A stretch of DNA of 37,996 bases from Myxococcota bacterium. GTDB lineage: Bacteria > Myxococcota_A > Polyangia > JAAYKL01. Position numbers and translations under genes: made by a program. Shown piece by piece: positions 1 to 8,200 of this stretch. The notes under the pieces were generated by a model. It was not told where the DNA came from. It did not search any database and saw only the letters and a program-made list of their open reading frames with translations. Location: NCBI GenBank assembly GCA_028278265.1, contig JANQET010000477.1, positions 1 to 37,996 on the forward strand. Reading direction: 5' to 3'. Positions within the stretch are counted from its first letter, which is position 1; each line of letters begins with the position of its first letter.

Positions 1-2
1 AG

Positions 3-248
3 AACGCCACGGCCTGGACCCTGATTGGCGTCGGTGCTGCCGCCGCAGTTGCCGGCGTCATCATGGGGCTCAAATTCGGCTCCCCTTCTCCGGAGGAGGC
101 GTACGTTTGGCCACTGCAGGTCGGCGGAATCGGTCTGGTGGGAACCGGCGCAGTGCTGTTCTTCATTCCCGAGCCAACCCCCCGGACGTCGGTAGACGCC
201 CGGCCGCTCAAACCGCGGGCCGGGGTTCAGTTGCGCTTTGAATTTTAA
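3..248 (+). CDS. C-terminal part of a small membrane protein, cut by window start
   Basis: The reading frame is open from the first complete codon at position 3 to a TAA at 246-248, so this is the tail of a gene that begins outside the window. The visible 81 residues hold two hydrophobic stretches, one Ala/Gly/Val-rich at the very start and one around the residues GGIGLVGTGAVLFFI. They are separated by a short polar Pro/Glu loop and followed by a basic tail ending in LRFEF. The protein is therefore probably an inner-membrane protein with its tail in the cytoplasm. I do not recognise a family, and the internal ATG at 63 falls inside the first hydrophobic segment, which argues against it being the start. 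Confidence 0.6.
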   Translation, partial: NATAWTLIGVGAAAAVAGVIMGLKFGSPSPEEAYVWPLQVGGIGLVGTGAVLFFIPEPTPRTSVDARPLKPRAGVQLRFEF

Positions 249-264
249 CCAAAATTGGTTAAAA
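243..264. other. AT-rich inverted repeat over the stop codon
   Basis: The arms TTTTAACCAA and TTGGTTAAAA face each other with only two bases between them, and the left arm contains the stop codon of the upstream gene. The symmetry and the run of A or T at each end fit either a factor-independent bidirectional terminator with a weak stem or a binding site for a dimeric regulator. The low GC of the stem makes a strong terminator unlikely. Confidence 0.4.
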
Positions 265-331
265 CTACGAAGTCAGGGACGACGAAACACGACGGATCGA
301 CAACCATAAGCTTCGGATCTCGCAAATACTG

Positions 332-1282
332 ATGCCACAAAAAACGCCCCCCTTTCAGCTGGCCCTGATTCTCTGCGCGGGGATGAGCACCGCGTGCGAA
401 CAACCCCAACATCGGCAGGTTTCCGCCGATTCAACGGTCGTCGAGACGCCCGCCGAGGAAAAGGACAACAGTCAGTTGCGCGCCTTTGAGCGGGAGCTCA
501 AAGATGTGCATCAGCGGGCAACAACGGCGTTTGCCGATGAAGACCTATCGCTGGCCAAGCAATTCGGTGACCGGGGCTTGAAGCTGGCTGAGAAGTGCGG
601 TCACAAATGCGAACTTTACAAGGCCAAGTTCTTCCTCATCAAGGGCAATGTTGCCCGGGAGAACGGTCTGGAGATCGACGCACGCCGCTTCTACGCCGAT
701 GCGATGGCCCTGTTCCACGTTCACAAGAACGACGAGGGCCGGTTCTCCACTTTTTTGGGTATCGGTGCGTTGGAGGCACGACTCGGGGATTACGCCAACG
801 CCGGTCGCCAGTTCGACCAGGCCAGCGCCCTCCGCGGAAAAGTGAAGAGCAAACAGCTGCTCGGTGACCTGCACGTCGCCCAGGGACGGCTACACTCCAG
901 ACAGCTCAAGCACGAAGCGGCCCTAAAGAGCCTGAACGAGGCGCTGCGGCTCTTTGACGTGACCAACAACAAATCGGAAAAGGCCGAAGCCCTCTTTCTC
1001 ATCGCCAAAGAAGAGGAGGCCCTGGGCCGGGAGCGCCAGTGCCGGCACAACCTCAACCGCGCCCTGCGCATCTTTCGCGACCTGGAAGATCTGGACGGAG
1101 AAGCCCGCGTGATTCACCGCCTCGCCGCCCTGCACGAGCAGAACAAGCAATACAAACAAGCGCGAAAGCTGCTGGGAAAAGTACACGCTCTGTACGTCAA
1201 ACTCGATCGGACAAGCGCCGCAGCCAAGGTCGAGCGCCACATCAACGCCCTGCCCGAGAAGAAAAAGAAAAAAAAGAAGTAA
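332..1282 (+). CDS. TPR-repeat probable lipoprotein
   Basis: The 316-residue product starts with a hydrophobic stretch (FQLALILCAGMSTAC) that could be a lipoprotein signal with the lipidated Cys at residue 22. The lipobox STAC is not ideal and no clear Shine-Dalgarno site precedes the ATG. From about residue 55 to 300 the chain is a series of helical hairpins with the spacing of tetratricopeptide repeats, for example around AFADEDLSLAKQFGDRGLKL, the segment with GIGALEARLGDYANAGRQFD, and EAALKSLNEALRLF. Such TPR lipoproteins usually act as scaffolds for protein complexes in the periplasm or at the outer membrane, but no partner can be named here. The last eight residues are almost all lysine. 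It stands alone between a convergence-free upstream membrane gene and rocD. Confidence 0.72.
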   Translation: MPQKTPPFQLALILCAGMSTACEQPQHRQVSADSTVVETPAEEKDNSQLRAFERELKDVHQRATTAFADEDLSLAKQFGDRGLKLAEKCGHKCELYKAKFFLIKGNVARENGLEIDARRFYADAMALFHVHKNDEGRFSTFLGIGALEARLGDYANAGRQFDQASALRGKVKSKQLLGDLHVAQGRLHSRQLKHEAALKSLNEALRLFDVTNNKSEKAEALFLIAKEEEALGRERQCRHNLNRALRIFRDLEDLDGEARVIHRLAALHEQNKQYKQARKLLGKVHALYVKLDRTSAAAKVERHINALPEKKKKKKK

Positions 1283-1334
1283 AAAGCCCTCCTGTTGCCG
1301 GACGATGCCCCCGTTTTGATGCAAAATCCTCATC

Positions 1335-1411
1335 GATCAAAAACCCGTATTGATCTTCGCCGATGTTGCGGTACTGTGCTAAGGGCTCGCCCAACATTGG
1401 TCATCGGCGAA
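1335..1411 (+). promoter_or_regulatory. Structured leader upstream of rocD (two inverted repeats)
   Basis: Two hairpins can be drawn in the 157-bp gap ahead of rocD. The first has arms GATCAA (1335-1340) and TTGATC (1350-1355) around a 9-nt loop. The second begins at the very next base, with perfect 10-nt arms TTCGCCGATG (1356-1365) and CATCGGCGAA (1402-1411). An inner TTG/CAA pair extends it if a short bulge is allowed. The ribosome site AAGGTAAGG follows about 20 nt later. This could be an RNA switch or attenuator, or a DNA operator pair. It matches no riboswitch I recognise. Confidence 0.4.
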
Positions 1412-1439
1412 AAACGACCGAGATTATTAAGGTAAGGAA

Positions 1440-2645
1440 ATGATCATGATGAACAGCAAAGATATCATCGACGTCACTGAACAATTTGGCGCCAACAATT
1501 ACCATCCGTTGCCGGTAGTGATCACCCGTGCCGAAGGGGTCTGGGTAGAGGATCCCGAAGGCAATCGCTACATGGACATGCTCAGCGCGTACTCCGCGCT
1601 CAACCAGGGGCACCGCCACCCCCGTATTGTCCAGGCGCTCAAGGATCAGGCGGACAAATGCACCCTGACGAGCCGCGCTTTTCACAACGATCAGCTGGGC
1701 CCCCTCTGTCAGGAGCTGGCCGAGCTGACCGGCATGGAGATGATCCTGCCGATGAACTCGGGCGCCGAGGCGGTGGAGACCGCGGTCAAAGCCGCGCGAA
1801 AATGGGGTCACACGATCAAGGGAATTCCCGCAGAAACTGCTGAAATCATTGTTTGTTCCGGAAATTTTCACGGCCGGACCACCACGGTGGTGAGCTTCTC
1901 CTCAGAGGAGTCCTACCGCCAGGGATTCGGTCCGTTCACCCCCGGGTTCACCATCATTCCCTACGGGGACGCCGAGGCTCTCAGCGCGGCGATTACCGAC
2001 AAGACCTGTGCCTTCCTGGTCGAGCCGATTCAAGGAGAGGCCGGCGTGGTGGTCCCCCCGGCGGGTTACCTCAAACGGTGCCGGGAGATCTGCGACAACA
2101 ACACCGTCCTGCTGATCGCCGACGAGATCCAGAGCGGTTTCGGTCGAACCGGCAAGATGTTCTGCTGCGAGCACGAAGGGGTGATCCCCGATGTGCTGGT
2201 GATGGGTAAGGCGTTGTCCGGCGGCATCCTCCCCGTCTCGGCAGTCGCCTCGAAAAACGACGTGCTCGGGGTGTTCCGGCCCGGTGAGCACGGATCGACC
2301 TTTGGCGGCTCACCGCTGGCCTGTGCGGTCGCCCGCGCCGCGATCGCCGTGATCCGCGACGAAAAGCTGGTCCAACGCTCGGCTGAGTTGGGCCACTATT
2401 TCGCCGAACAGTTGCTGGCGATCAATTCCCCGCACGTCAAAGAGATCCGGGGCAAAGGGCTGTTCATCGGCGTCGAGCTGACCGCAAAGGCCGGTCCGGC
2501 CCGCCCCTTCTGCGAGCGCCTGCAGGAGGAGCGCATGCTCTGCAAAGAGACCCACGAGTCGGTGATTCGCTTCGCCCCGCCGCTGGTCATCTCCAAAGAG
2601 GAGATCGACTGGGCCCTCGACCGCATCCGCAAAGTGCTCTCCTAG
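1440..2645 (+). CDS. rocD: Ornithine aminotransferase (ornithine--oxo-acid transaminase)
   Basis: This cytoplasmic PLP enzyme of the class III aminotransferases would transfer the delta-amino group of ornithine to 2-oxoglutarate. The product is glutamate semialdehyde, which links arginine catabolism to proline and glutamate. The 401-residue length is normal for RocD. The N-terminal [11 protein letters not shown], the segment [12 protein letters not shown], the glycine-rich [11 protein letters not shown] phosphate-binding turn, the [13 protein letters not shown] stretch with the Asp that contacts the pyridine nitrogen, and Lys257 in VMGKALSGG are all in place. The close relatives acetylornithine and GABA aminotransferase are less likely because of the RocD-type N-terminus. 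ATG codons at 1440, 1446 and 1449 are all possible. The AAGGTAAGG just upstream is better spaced for one of the two later ones. A 10-bp tandem duplication covers the stop. Confidence 0.9.
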   Translation: MIMMNSKDIIDVTEQFGANNYHPLPVVITRAEGVWVEDPEGNRYMDMLSAYSALNQGHRHPRIVQALKDQADKCTLTSRAFHNDQLGPLCQELAELTGMEMILPMNSGAEAVETAVKAARKWGHTIKGIPAETAEIIVCSGNFHGRTTTVVSFSSEESYRQGFGPFTPGFTIIPYGDAEALSAAITDKTCAFLVEPIQGEAGVVVPPAGYLKRCREICDNNTVLLIADEIQSGFGRTGKMFCCEHEGVIPDVLVMGKALSGGILPVSAVASKNDVLGVFRPGEHGSTFGGSPLACAVARAAIAVIRDEKLVQRSAELGHYFAEQLLAINSPHVKEIRGKGLFIGVELTAKAGPARPFCERLQEERMLCKETHESVIRFAPPLVISKEEIDWALDRIRKVLS

Positions 2646-2661
2646 GCTGACCTAGGCTGAC
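2642..2661 (+). repeat. 10-bp tandem duplication across the rocD stop
   Basis: The unit CTAGGCTGAC occurs twice head to tail (in the register CCTAGGCTGA from 2642), and the rocD stop TAG at 2643-2645 lies in the first copy. It looks like a recent slippage or micro-duplication and leaves the protein unaffected. Confidence 0.7.
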
Positions 2662-2744
2662 TTAATCCGGTTTACACCAGGCACCCAATTGCGCTAAACC
2701 TGCCACCATCTCGATCTCTTACGGTCTGCAAAAGGAGTATCCAA

Positions 2745-4376
2745 ATGAGTCGCGCACAGAACGCAGTTGTCGTTTTTCTAGCGTCTGCGGTGGCCCTCGG
2801 TCTGCCGGTTAAAACCGATGCCTGCACCTCTATTCTGGTGACCAAGGGCGCCTCGGTGGACGGTTCGACCATGATCAGCTATTCGGCGGACGCTGAATTT
2901 CACCCCCGTCCACGGATCATCCCCGCAGCGGATCACAAGCCGGGCAGCAAGAAGGAGATCCGCGGTTGGCGCGGGGTTCTGGGCCATGTCCCCGAGGTCC
3001 GGCACACCTACAAGGTGGTCGGTCTGATGAACGAGCACCAGCTGGCCATCGGCGAGACCACCTTTGGCGGACGCACCGAGCTCAAGAGCAACAAGGGCAT
3101 CTTTCACTACTACCCGCTGATGTTGATCGCCCTGGAGCGGGCGAAAACAGCGCGTGAGGCGATCACGGTGATGACCTCGTTGGTCGAGAAATACGGCTAC
3201 ATCAGCGAGGGGGAGTCTATTTCCATCGCCGACAAGAACGAGGTGTGGCTGTTGGAGATCGTCGGTCCGGGCAAGAACCGCAGGGGTGCTATTTGGGTCG
3301 CCGTCCGCATCCCCGACGGCATGGTCGCCGCCCACGCCAACATGTCGCGGATTCACCGGTTCCCCCTGAACGATCCGGACAACGCGCGCTATTCGAAAAA
3401 CGTCATTAAGTACGCAATAAAAAAAGGGTATTACAATCCCAAGAGCAACAAGCCGTTCAGCTTTTCCAACGCCTACAATCCGCCGACCCACGAGCAGGTC
3501 AAGGTCGCCGAGCGGCGGGTCTGGAGCATCTTTCGCCGGGCTGCCCCATCGCTGAAGCTCTCGCCGGACTACAGCTCCCTTTTACCGGGGAGCAAGCCGT
3601 ACCCACTGTTCATCAAGCCGGACCGCAAGCTCTCGGTGCGCGACGTGATCGCTCTGCACCGGGACCACTACGAGGGTACGCGATTCGACACTACCAAGGA
3701 TCACCTGGCCGGGCCGTTCGGTGCGCCGGATCGCTGGCGCCCGTTGAAGTGGGAAGCGGGCGGCAAAAAATACTCCTGGGAACGGCCGATCGCCACCCAG
3801 CAGGTGGGCTTTGTCTACGTCTCCCAGTCCCGGGCCGACTTTCCCGACGCCATCGGCGGGGTCAATTGGTTCGGCATGGACAATCCCTACACCAACGTGT
3901 TCGTGCCGTTTTACACTTCGATCACCCGGTTCCCCAAATCGTATGTCACCGGCAAGCTGAGCCACTTCACCCCGGAGTCGGCCTGGTGGGCCTACAACTT
4001 CGTCGCCAACTACGCCAACCTGCGCTACAGCTACATGATCAAGGATATTCAGAAGGTTCAACAAGAGATTGAGGACGTGATCTTCGGACTGCAGCCGGCA
4101 GTGGAACAGGCGGCCCGGCACCTGCGCAAAACCAACCCCGAAATGATCGGCCCCTACCTCACCCAATACTGCAACTCTACAGCAGAAGAGACCCTGCAAA
4201 AATGGTGGGATTTGGCCGATTTACTGATCACCAAGTACAACGACGGCTACATTCAAAATCCCAAAGGGCGGCCCCAGGAGATCGGTTATCCGAAGAAGTG
4301 GTTGGAACAAGAGCTCGAGCAAGGCCCCAAACGGGCACCCATCAGAGGGGAGAAGGCCCAGGACCGGGAGCTATAA
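2745..4376 (+). CDS. Secreted C69-family dipeptidase
   Basis: The 543-residue product has a cleavable signal peptide (hydrophobic core VVVFLASAVALGL) ending in Ala26. Removal of the signal would expose Cys27 at the start of CTSILVTKGASVDGS, the typical N-terminal nucleophile region of C69 dipeptidases, which are Ntn hydrolases. Further family features are the segment GLMNEHQLAIGETTFGG, the EKYGY segment before GESISIADKNEVWLLEI, and the WWAYNFVANYANLRYSYM stretch near residue 420. The enzyme probably hydrolyses dipeptides in the periplasm or outside the cell. It lies 99 bp after rocD with its own AAAGGAG site, so peptide breakdown followed by use of arginine or ornithine is a reasonable link, though only by position. 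The stop is 17 bp from the convergent gene's stop. Confidence 0.85.
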   Translation: MSRAQNAVVVFLASAVALGLPVKTDACTSILVTKGASVDGSTMISYSADAEFHPRPRIIPAADHKPGSKKEIRGWRGVLGHVPEVRHTYKVVGLMNEHQLAIGETTFGGRTELKSNKGIFHYYPLMLIALERAKTAREAITVMTSLVEKYGYISEGESISIADKNEVWLLEIVGPGKNRRGAIWVAVRIPDGMVAAHANMSRIHRFPLNDPDNARYSKNVIKYAIKKGYYNPKSNKPFSFSNAYNPPTHEQVKVAERRVWSIFRRAAPSLKLSPDYSSLLPGSKPYPLFIKPDRKLSVRDVIALHRDHYEGTRFDTTKDHLAGPFGAPDRWRPLKWEAGGKKYSWERPIATQQVGFVYVSQSRADFPDAIGGVNWFGMDNPYTNVFVPFYTSITRFPKSYVTGKLSHFTPESAWWAYNFVANYANLRYSYMIKDIQKVQQEIEDVIFGLQPAVEQAARHLRKTNPEMIGPYLTQYCNSTAEETLQKWWDLADLLITKYNDGYIQNPKGRPQEIGYPKKWLEQELEQGPKRAPIRGEKAQDREL

Positions 4377-4377
4377 C

Positions 4378-4394
4378 AGGGCGCTGCGAGCCCT
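4378..4394. terminator. Weak bidirectional hairpin between convergent genes
   Basis: Arms AGGGC (4378-4382) and GCCCT (4390-4394) with a 7-nt loop sit in the 17-bp gap between two convergent stop codons. The stem is only 5 bp and no U-tract follows on either side, so this is a weak candidate for a shared terminator. Confidence 0.25.
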
Positions 4395-4846
4395 TACTTG
4401 GCCTGGGGCTTGAGCGCAATTTTGCTGGCGACAAATTTGTCTCCCTCGAGCTTGCCCTCCACCGTGGCCTGGCGTGCTGTTTTGCACAGCCCGTCCGCCG
4501 CGTGGGCGTCCCCCAAATCGTGGATCTGCGCGCCTTCGACGAGGTGCGGTTTTCCGTCCAGTTTCACCGCCAGGGTGCACTTGTTGATGCCTTCCATCTT
4601 GTAGATGCACATGGCGCAGCCCGCCTCGACGGTCTGTGCGACTGACGCTACCGCTGCAGCGGGTTTCGCAGCGGGCGCTTTGTGCTCGTGACCGGCCTTG
4701 CCGTGATCGTGCTTGCCGTGGTCGTGACCGTGATCGTGACCGGCGTGATCGTGGCTGTGATCGTGACCAGCATGATCCCCGGTTTTTTGGCAGGCCAAGA
4801 ACACAAAGCAACACAACAGCGCGAGAATAAAATTTTTTCCAGTCAT
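4394..4846 (-). CDS. His-rich lipoprotein with DUF6370-like domain
   Basis: The 150-residue product begins with a lipoprotein signal (ILALLCCFVFLAC), with the likely lipidated Cys at residue 19. Next comes a stretch of about 30 residues made largely of His, Asp, Gly and Lys in HDH and HDHG units, a typical flexible metal-chelating segment. After an Ala/Pro/Lys linker the C-terminal domain carries CAMC, a further Cys in NKCTLAV, the segment GAQIHDLGDAHAADGLC and a final VEGKLEGDKF. This matches the pattern I know from small DUF6370 proteins. A role in binding zinc, copper or nickel at the cell envelope is inferred; the metal cannot be told. The AGAGAGGT site before the ATG supports the start. 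It is convergent with the dipeptidase. Confidence 0.75.
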   Translation of the reverse strand: MTGKNFILALLCCFVFLACQKTGDHAGHDHSHDHAGHDHGHDHGKHDHGKAGHEHKAPAAKPAAAVASVAQTVEAGCAMCIYKMEGINKCTLAVKLDGKPHLVEGAQIHDLGDAHAADGLCKTARQATVEGKLEGDKFVASKIALKPQAK

Positions 4847-5252
4847 ACTTACCTCTCTTGATCGGTTGGGTTGATTTTATCTCCTCGCATTAACAACACT
4901 TAGTCGCTGGTGTTGTCAATTCTCGGATGGGAGGCCTACCGTCTGAACCGGCCGGATGACCGGTTGTCCCATTGAGTCGGGTACCCCATACCCCAGGATT
5001 GACAGCGAGAGAATTCCCTCTTGTGAATTTCAATAAGTTTAAATATACTTAAAAGTTGCGGTATTCTTTATATTCGGAACAGGGGTAAGAGTTGGCAATT
5101 ACTCTAAAAAAAATGCCTACCTTGAAAAAAATGCGCAGTCGGTCAATAGGTCAACCGGCCAAGCGGACTGAATTATCGGTATTTGTTGGAAAAATGGGCT
5201 TCAACCAGAATCGTTTTCTGGTATGAGAGGGCTGACAACGAAGGGTCTGTTC
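4847..5252. other. AT-rich spacer between divergent genes
   Basis: This 406-bp stretch separates the His-rich lipoprotein gene (minus) from the giant surface protein gene (plus) and holds no credible gene. Its right half is clearly richer in A and T than the surrounding coding DNA. It contains a short inverted repeat AACCGG/CCGGTT (4946-4951 and 4960-4965), a promoter-like site at 5021-5049 and two A-runs each followed by ATGC near 5105 and 5125. Both genes are presumably transcribed outward from it. An isolated perfect TTGACA at 4999-5004 has no good -10 at normal spacing. Confidence 0.5.
5021..5049 (+). promoter_or_regulatory. Sigma-70-like promoter ahead of the giant surface protein
   Basis: TTGTGA at 5021-5026 and TATACT at 5044-5049 are separated by exactly 17 bases. 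The -35 matches the consensus at four of six positions and the -10 at five of six. The site lies about 200 bp before the start codon, so a long untranslated leader would result. Confidence 0.4.
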
Positions 5253-8200
5253 ATGAAGCATCAATCCTGTTTTCAAAACACTTTCGCGACGGTTGCCGGG
5301 CTGTTACTGGCGCTGTCGTGCAACGGAAACGACCCGCTGGGGGAGACCATACAATCGGGATCCACAGCGTTAACTGACCGAAATAAAACGGCAATTCATC
5401 CGATGGAGCGGTCCTTTGAAACGACACCGCGGTCCGACGTGCTCGGCGGCCTCTCGTTTCAAATCGGGATCGCCGACGATGAGGTGTCTCAAGGGGACGA
5501 GTGCTGCACCGAGCCGGGGCAGGCCGCGGAGTGCTGGCATCAGGATGCGATTCACGACAGTGTCCGCTGCAGCGAGAACACCGACTGCGCACCGGGCAAC
5601 ATCTGCAACGCCGACGGCCTGTGCACCTGTTCGAGTGAAGCCCACTGCAAGGGCACGGATTTCGGCGGGGATCACCCCCAGGCGTCGGCCAACGGTATCT
5701 GTCGCGATGACAACGTCTGCGGGCCGTCTTGGTGCAACGGCTACTTCGTCTGTTCCTGTTGGGGCGGCTGTGTCTGGTGGACCACCGCACCGCCGGACGA
5801 CGACGGCAACATGTTCACCCCGGCCGACATGTGCAGCAACAACGGGTTGGGCTGCGACAACGGACAGTATCCGTATGATCCCGAGCAGTCCGGTTTCTGT
5901 AGCGGCACGATCGTCGATCCCTGCCAGAATGACGCCGAATGCAACGACAACAACCCCTGCACCAGCGATCACTGCGATCCCGGGCACACCTGCACCAACG
6001 ACTTCGGCTGCTACTATGAGGTCGACACCACGCAAAACTGTTCGCTCTCCACGAGCGACCCACGCTCCGAGGATTGCGTCGACGCCCGCTGCGCGCCAAT
6101 TGAAATCGACGGCTGCGTGGTCGGTGCTTCCTGTGACGGTCCAGCGGTCAACGCCGGTGGATTCTGCGTAGACAATCCCCACGACGTGGACGCTTCCTGG
6201 TACGGCATGGGACCGCGCCACATCATGGGCGAAGCGAGCTGTTACCTGCAAAACTGCGACGCGGCGGGCCAATGCAACGCCGACGCTTCGTTGGCCAACA
6301 ACCTGGTCTGCGCCGAGGACGACGGCAACCCCTGCACCGACGAGCTCTGCTGGAACGGCCAGTGCACTCACAATCCGGACGCCCACGTGGGGGAGGACTG
6401 CGATCTGGACGGCAACCCCTGCACCCTGGATGAATGCGACCCAGCCGGTGACTGTACGTATATCTCCGACAAAGACTGTGACGATGAAAACGAATGCACC
6501 ACCGACGCCTGCGACCCGGCCGACGGCCTGTGTGTCAATGACGATGTACCGGACGGAACGCCCTGCGGCGGCGACGGCGACGTTTGCACCTTGGACGACT
6601 CCTGCCAAGGGGGGGTCTGCACCTCCGGCGATGCCAAAACCTGTATCGAGCTGTGGGATCAGTGCAACTACTGGATTTGCGATCCGACCGATGTCGATAC
6701 GGACGGCGAGGGGGAATGCGTTCGCTCGAACGAGGCACTCCTGGGCAGCTCCTGCAATGCGGATGGAGACGGATGCACGCAGGACGAATGCGTCTGCCTC
6801 AACCCCCCGTGTGACGACCCAGACGGAAACTACGAGTTGGTCTGCACCAACGTGGGCCAGACCATCTGCGATGACCTCAACGAGTGCACCGAGGATTACT
6901 GCGACCCGGCCGACGGCCAATGCAAGGTGACCTTCTCCGATGAAGGTACGGCCTGTAACGCGGACTCCAACGGCTGCACTCGAAACGACGCCTGCAACGG
7001 CGCCGGGGGGTGCTTGGCCGGCGAGCCGATCACCGGTGAATGGTGCTTGCTCAACGATCCGACCAACTGCCCCGCGGGGTGCGACCTGGACTGCAACACC
7101 GCGTCGTGCACCGATTTGGGCAATGCGGGGAACAATTTCAACGCCTTTGAATGCGCCTTTGCCGGACTCAGTGGTGAGTGCGATGCAGATGACGACCCGT
7201 GCACGTTGGACATTTGTGACACCACCGGACCGGCGCCCCAGGAATGCGTCGCCGGGCCGCCGCGGGATTGTTCGTTCCTGGACAACCAGTGTCGCTTCGG
7301 CAGCTGCGACCCGTTGGACGGGGATTGCGTCGCCGATTTTCAGCCCTTGGGCGCTCTGTGCAATGCGGACAGCAACGGCTGCACCGAAAACGACTATTGT
7401 GACGGGGGCGGGATGTGCGCTGCCGGCTCGTTGGTCAGCTGCGAACCGGAACCCACGGATCCGTGTCACGAGTACATCTGCCAGAGCGACGGGGCAGATC
7501 CCGCGTTCAACAGCCATACCTGCATCCCGGATGCGGATCTGCTGCCCGGCTGCTGCGAATCCGACGCCGAATGCAGCGGCTGTACCGCCGCCCTGGCAGC
7601 CGACGGGGGGTGCTGCACGCCCCGCTGTGGGGATGACGGCTCGGGCATCGGTTACAACGTTTGCTATCTCGAAATCGAACCTTATGGCACCGCTTGTACT
7701 GATATCGACGACGCGGTGTATCCGCCCAACTGCTACGAGGGATTCTGCGGGGTGACCCCGACGGGCATCCCCAGCGGTATCTGCGAGCCGGTGATGCACG
7801 CGGCGTACAACAACCTCTGCAGCGACGCGTTCATCGAAGGGGACATCACCGCCGTCGACAAGGGCTCCGACTCGTGGATCGGCGAGTTCAGCAAGGAAGA
7901 CGAATCGGGAACCACCCTCGAGATCATCGGCTCGACCACCTGTGCGAGCAACAATTACGAAGCGATCGGTGAACACTGCGTCGAAGACGACGGCACCGAC
8001 ACCCCCTTGGGCCAAACCGGGCCCGATCTGGTCTACGCCTTCTCCTATCCCACCAACGCGGCGGACGAGTACATCCTGTGGTCCTATGTGGTTAAGGTGC
8101 AGGCCGATTTCGATGTGGGTGTGTACGTGGCACAAGACATCCACACGGCAGAAGACTGTCCCGAAGGCAACCAGCCGGACAATGACTATGCCCATGTGCA

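Noticed and set aside
5223-5252. Upstream ATG as start of the giant protein
   Set aside because: It lacks a ribosome site and would put ten polar residues before a signal peptide that starts well at 5253.
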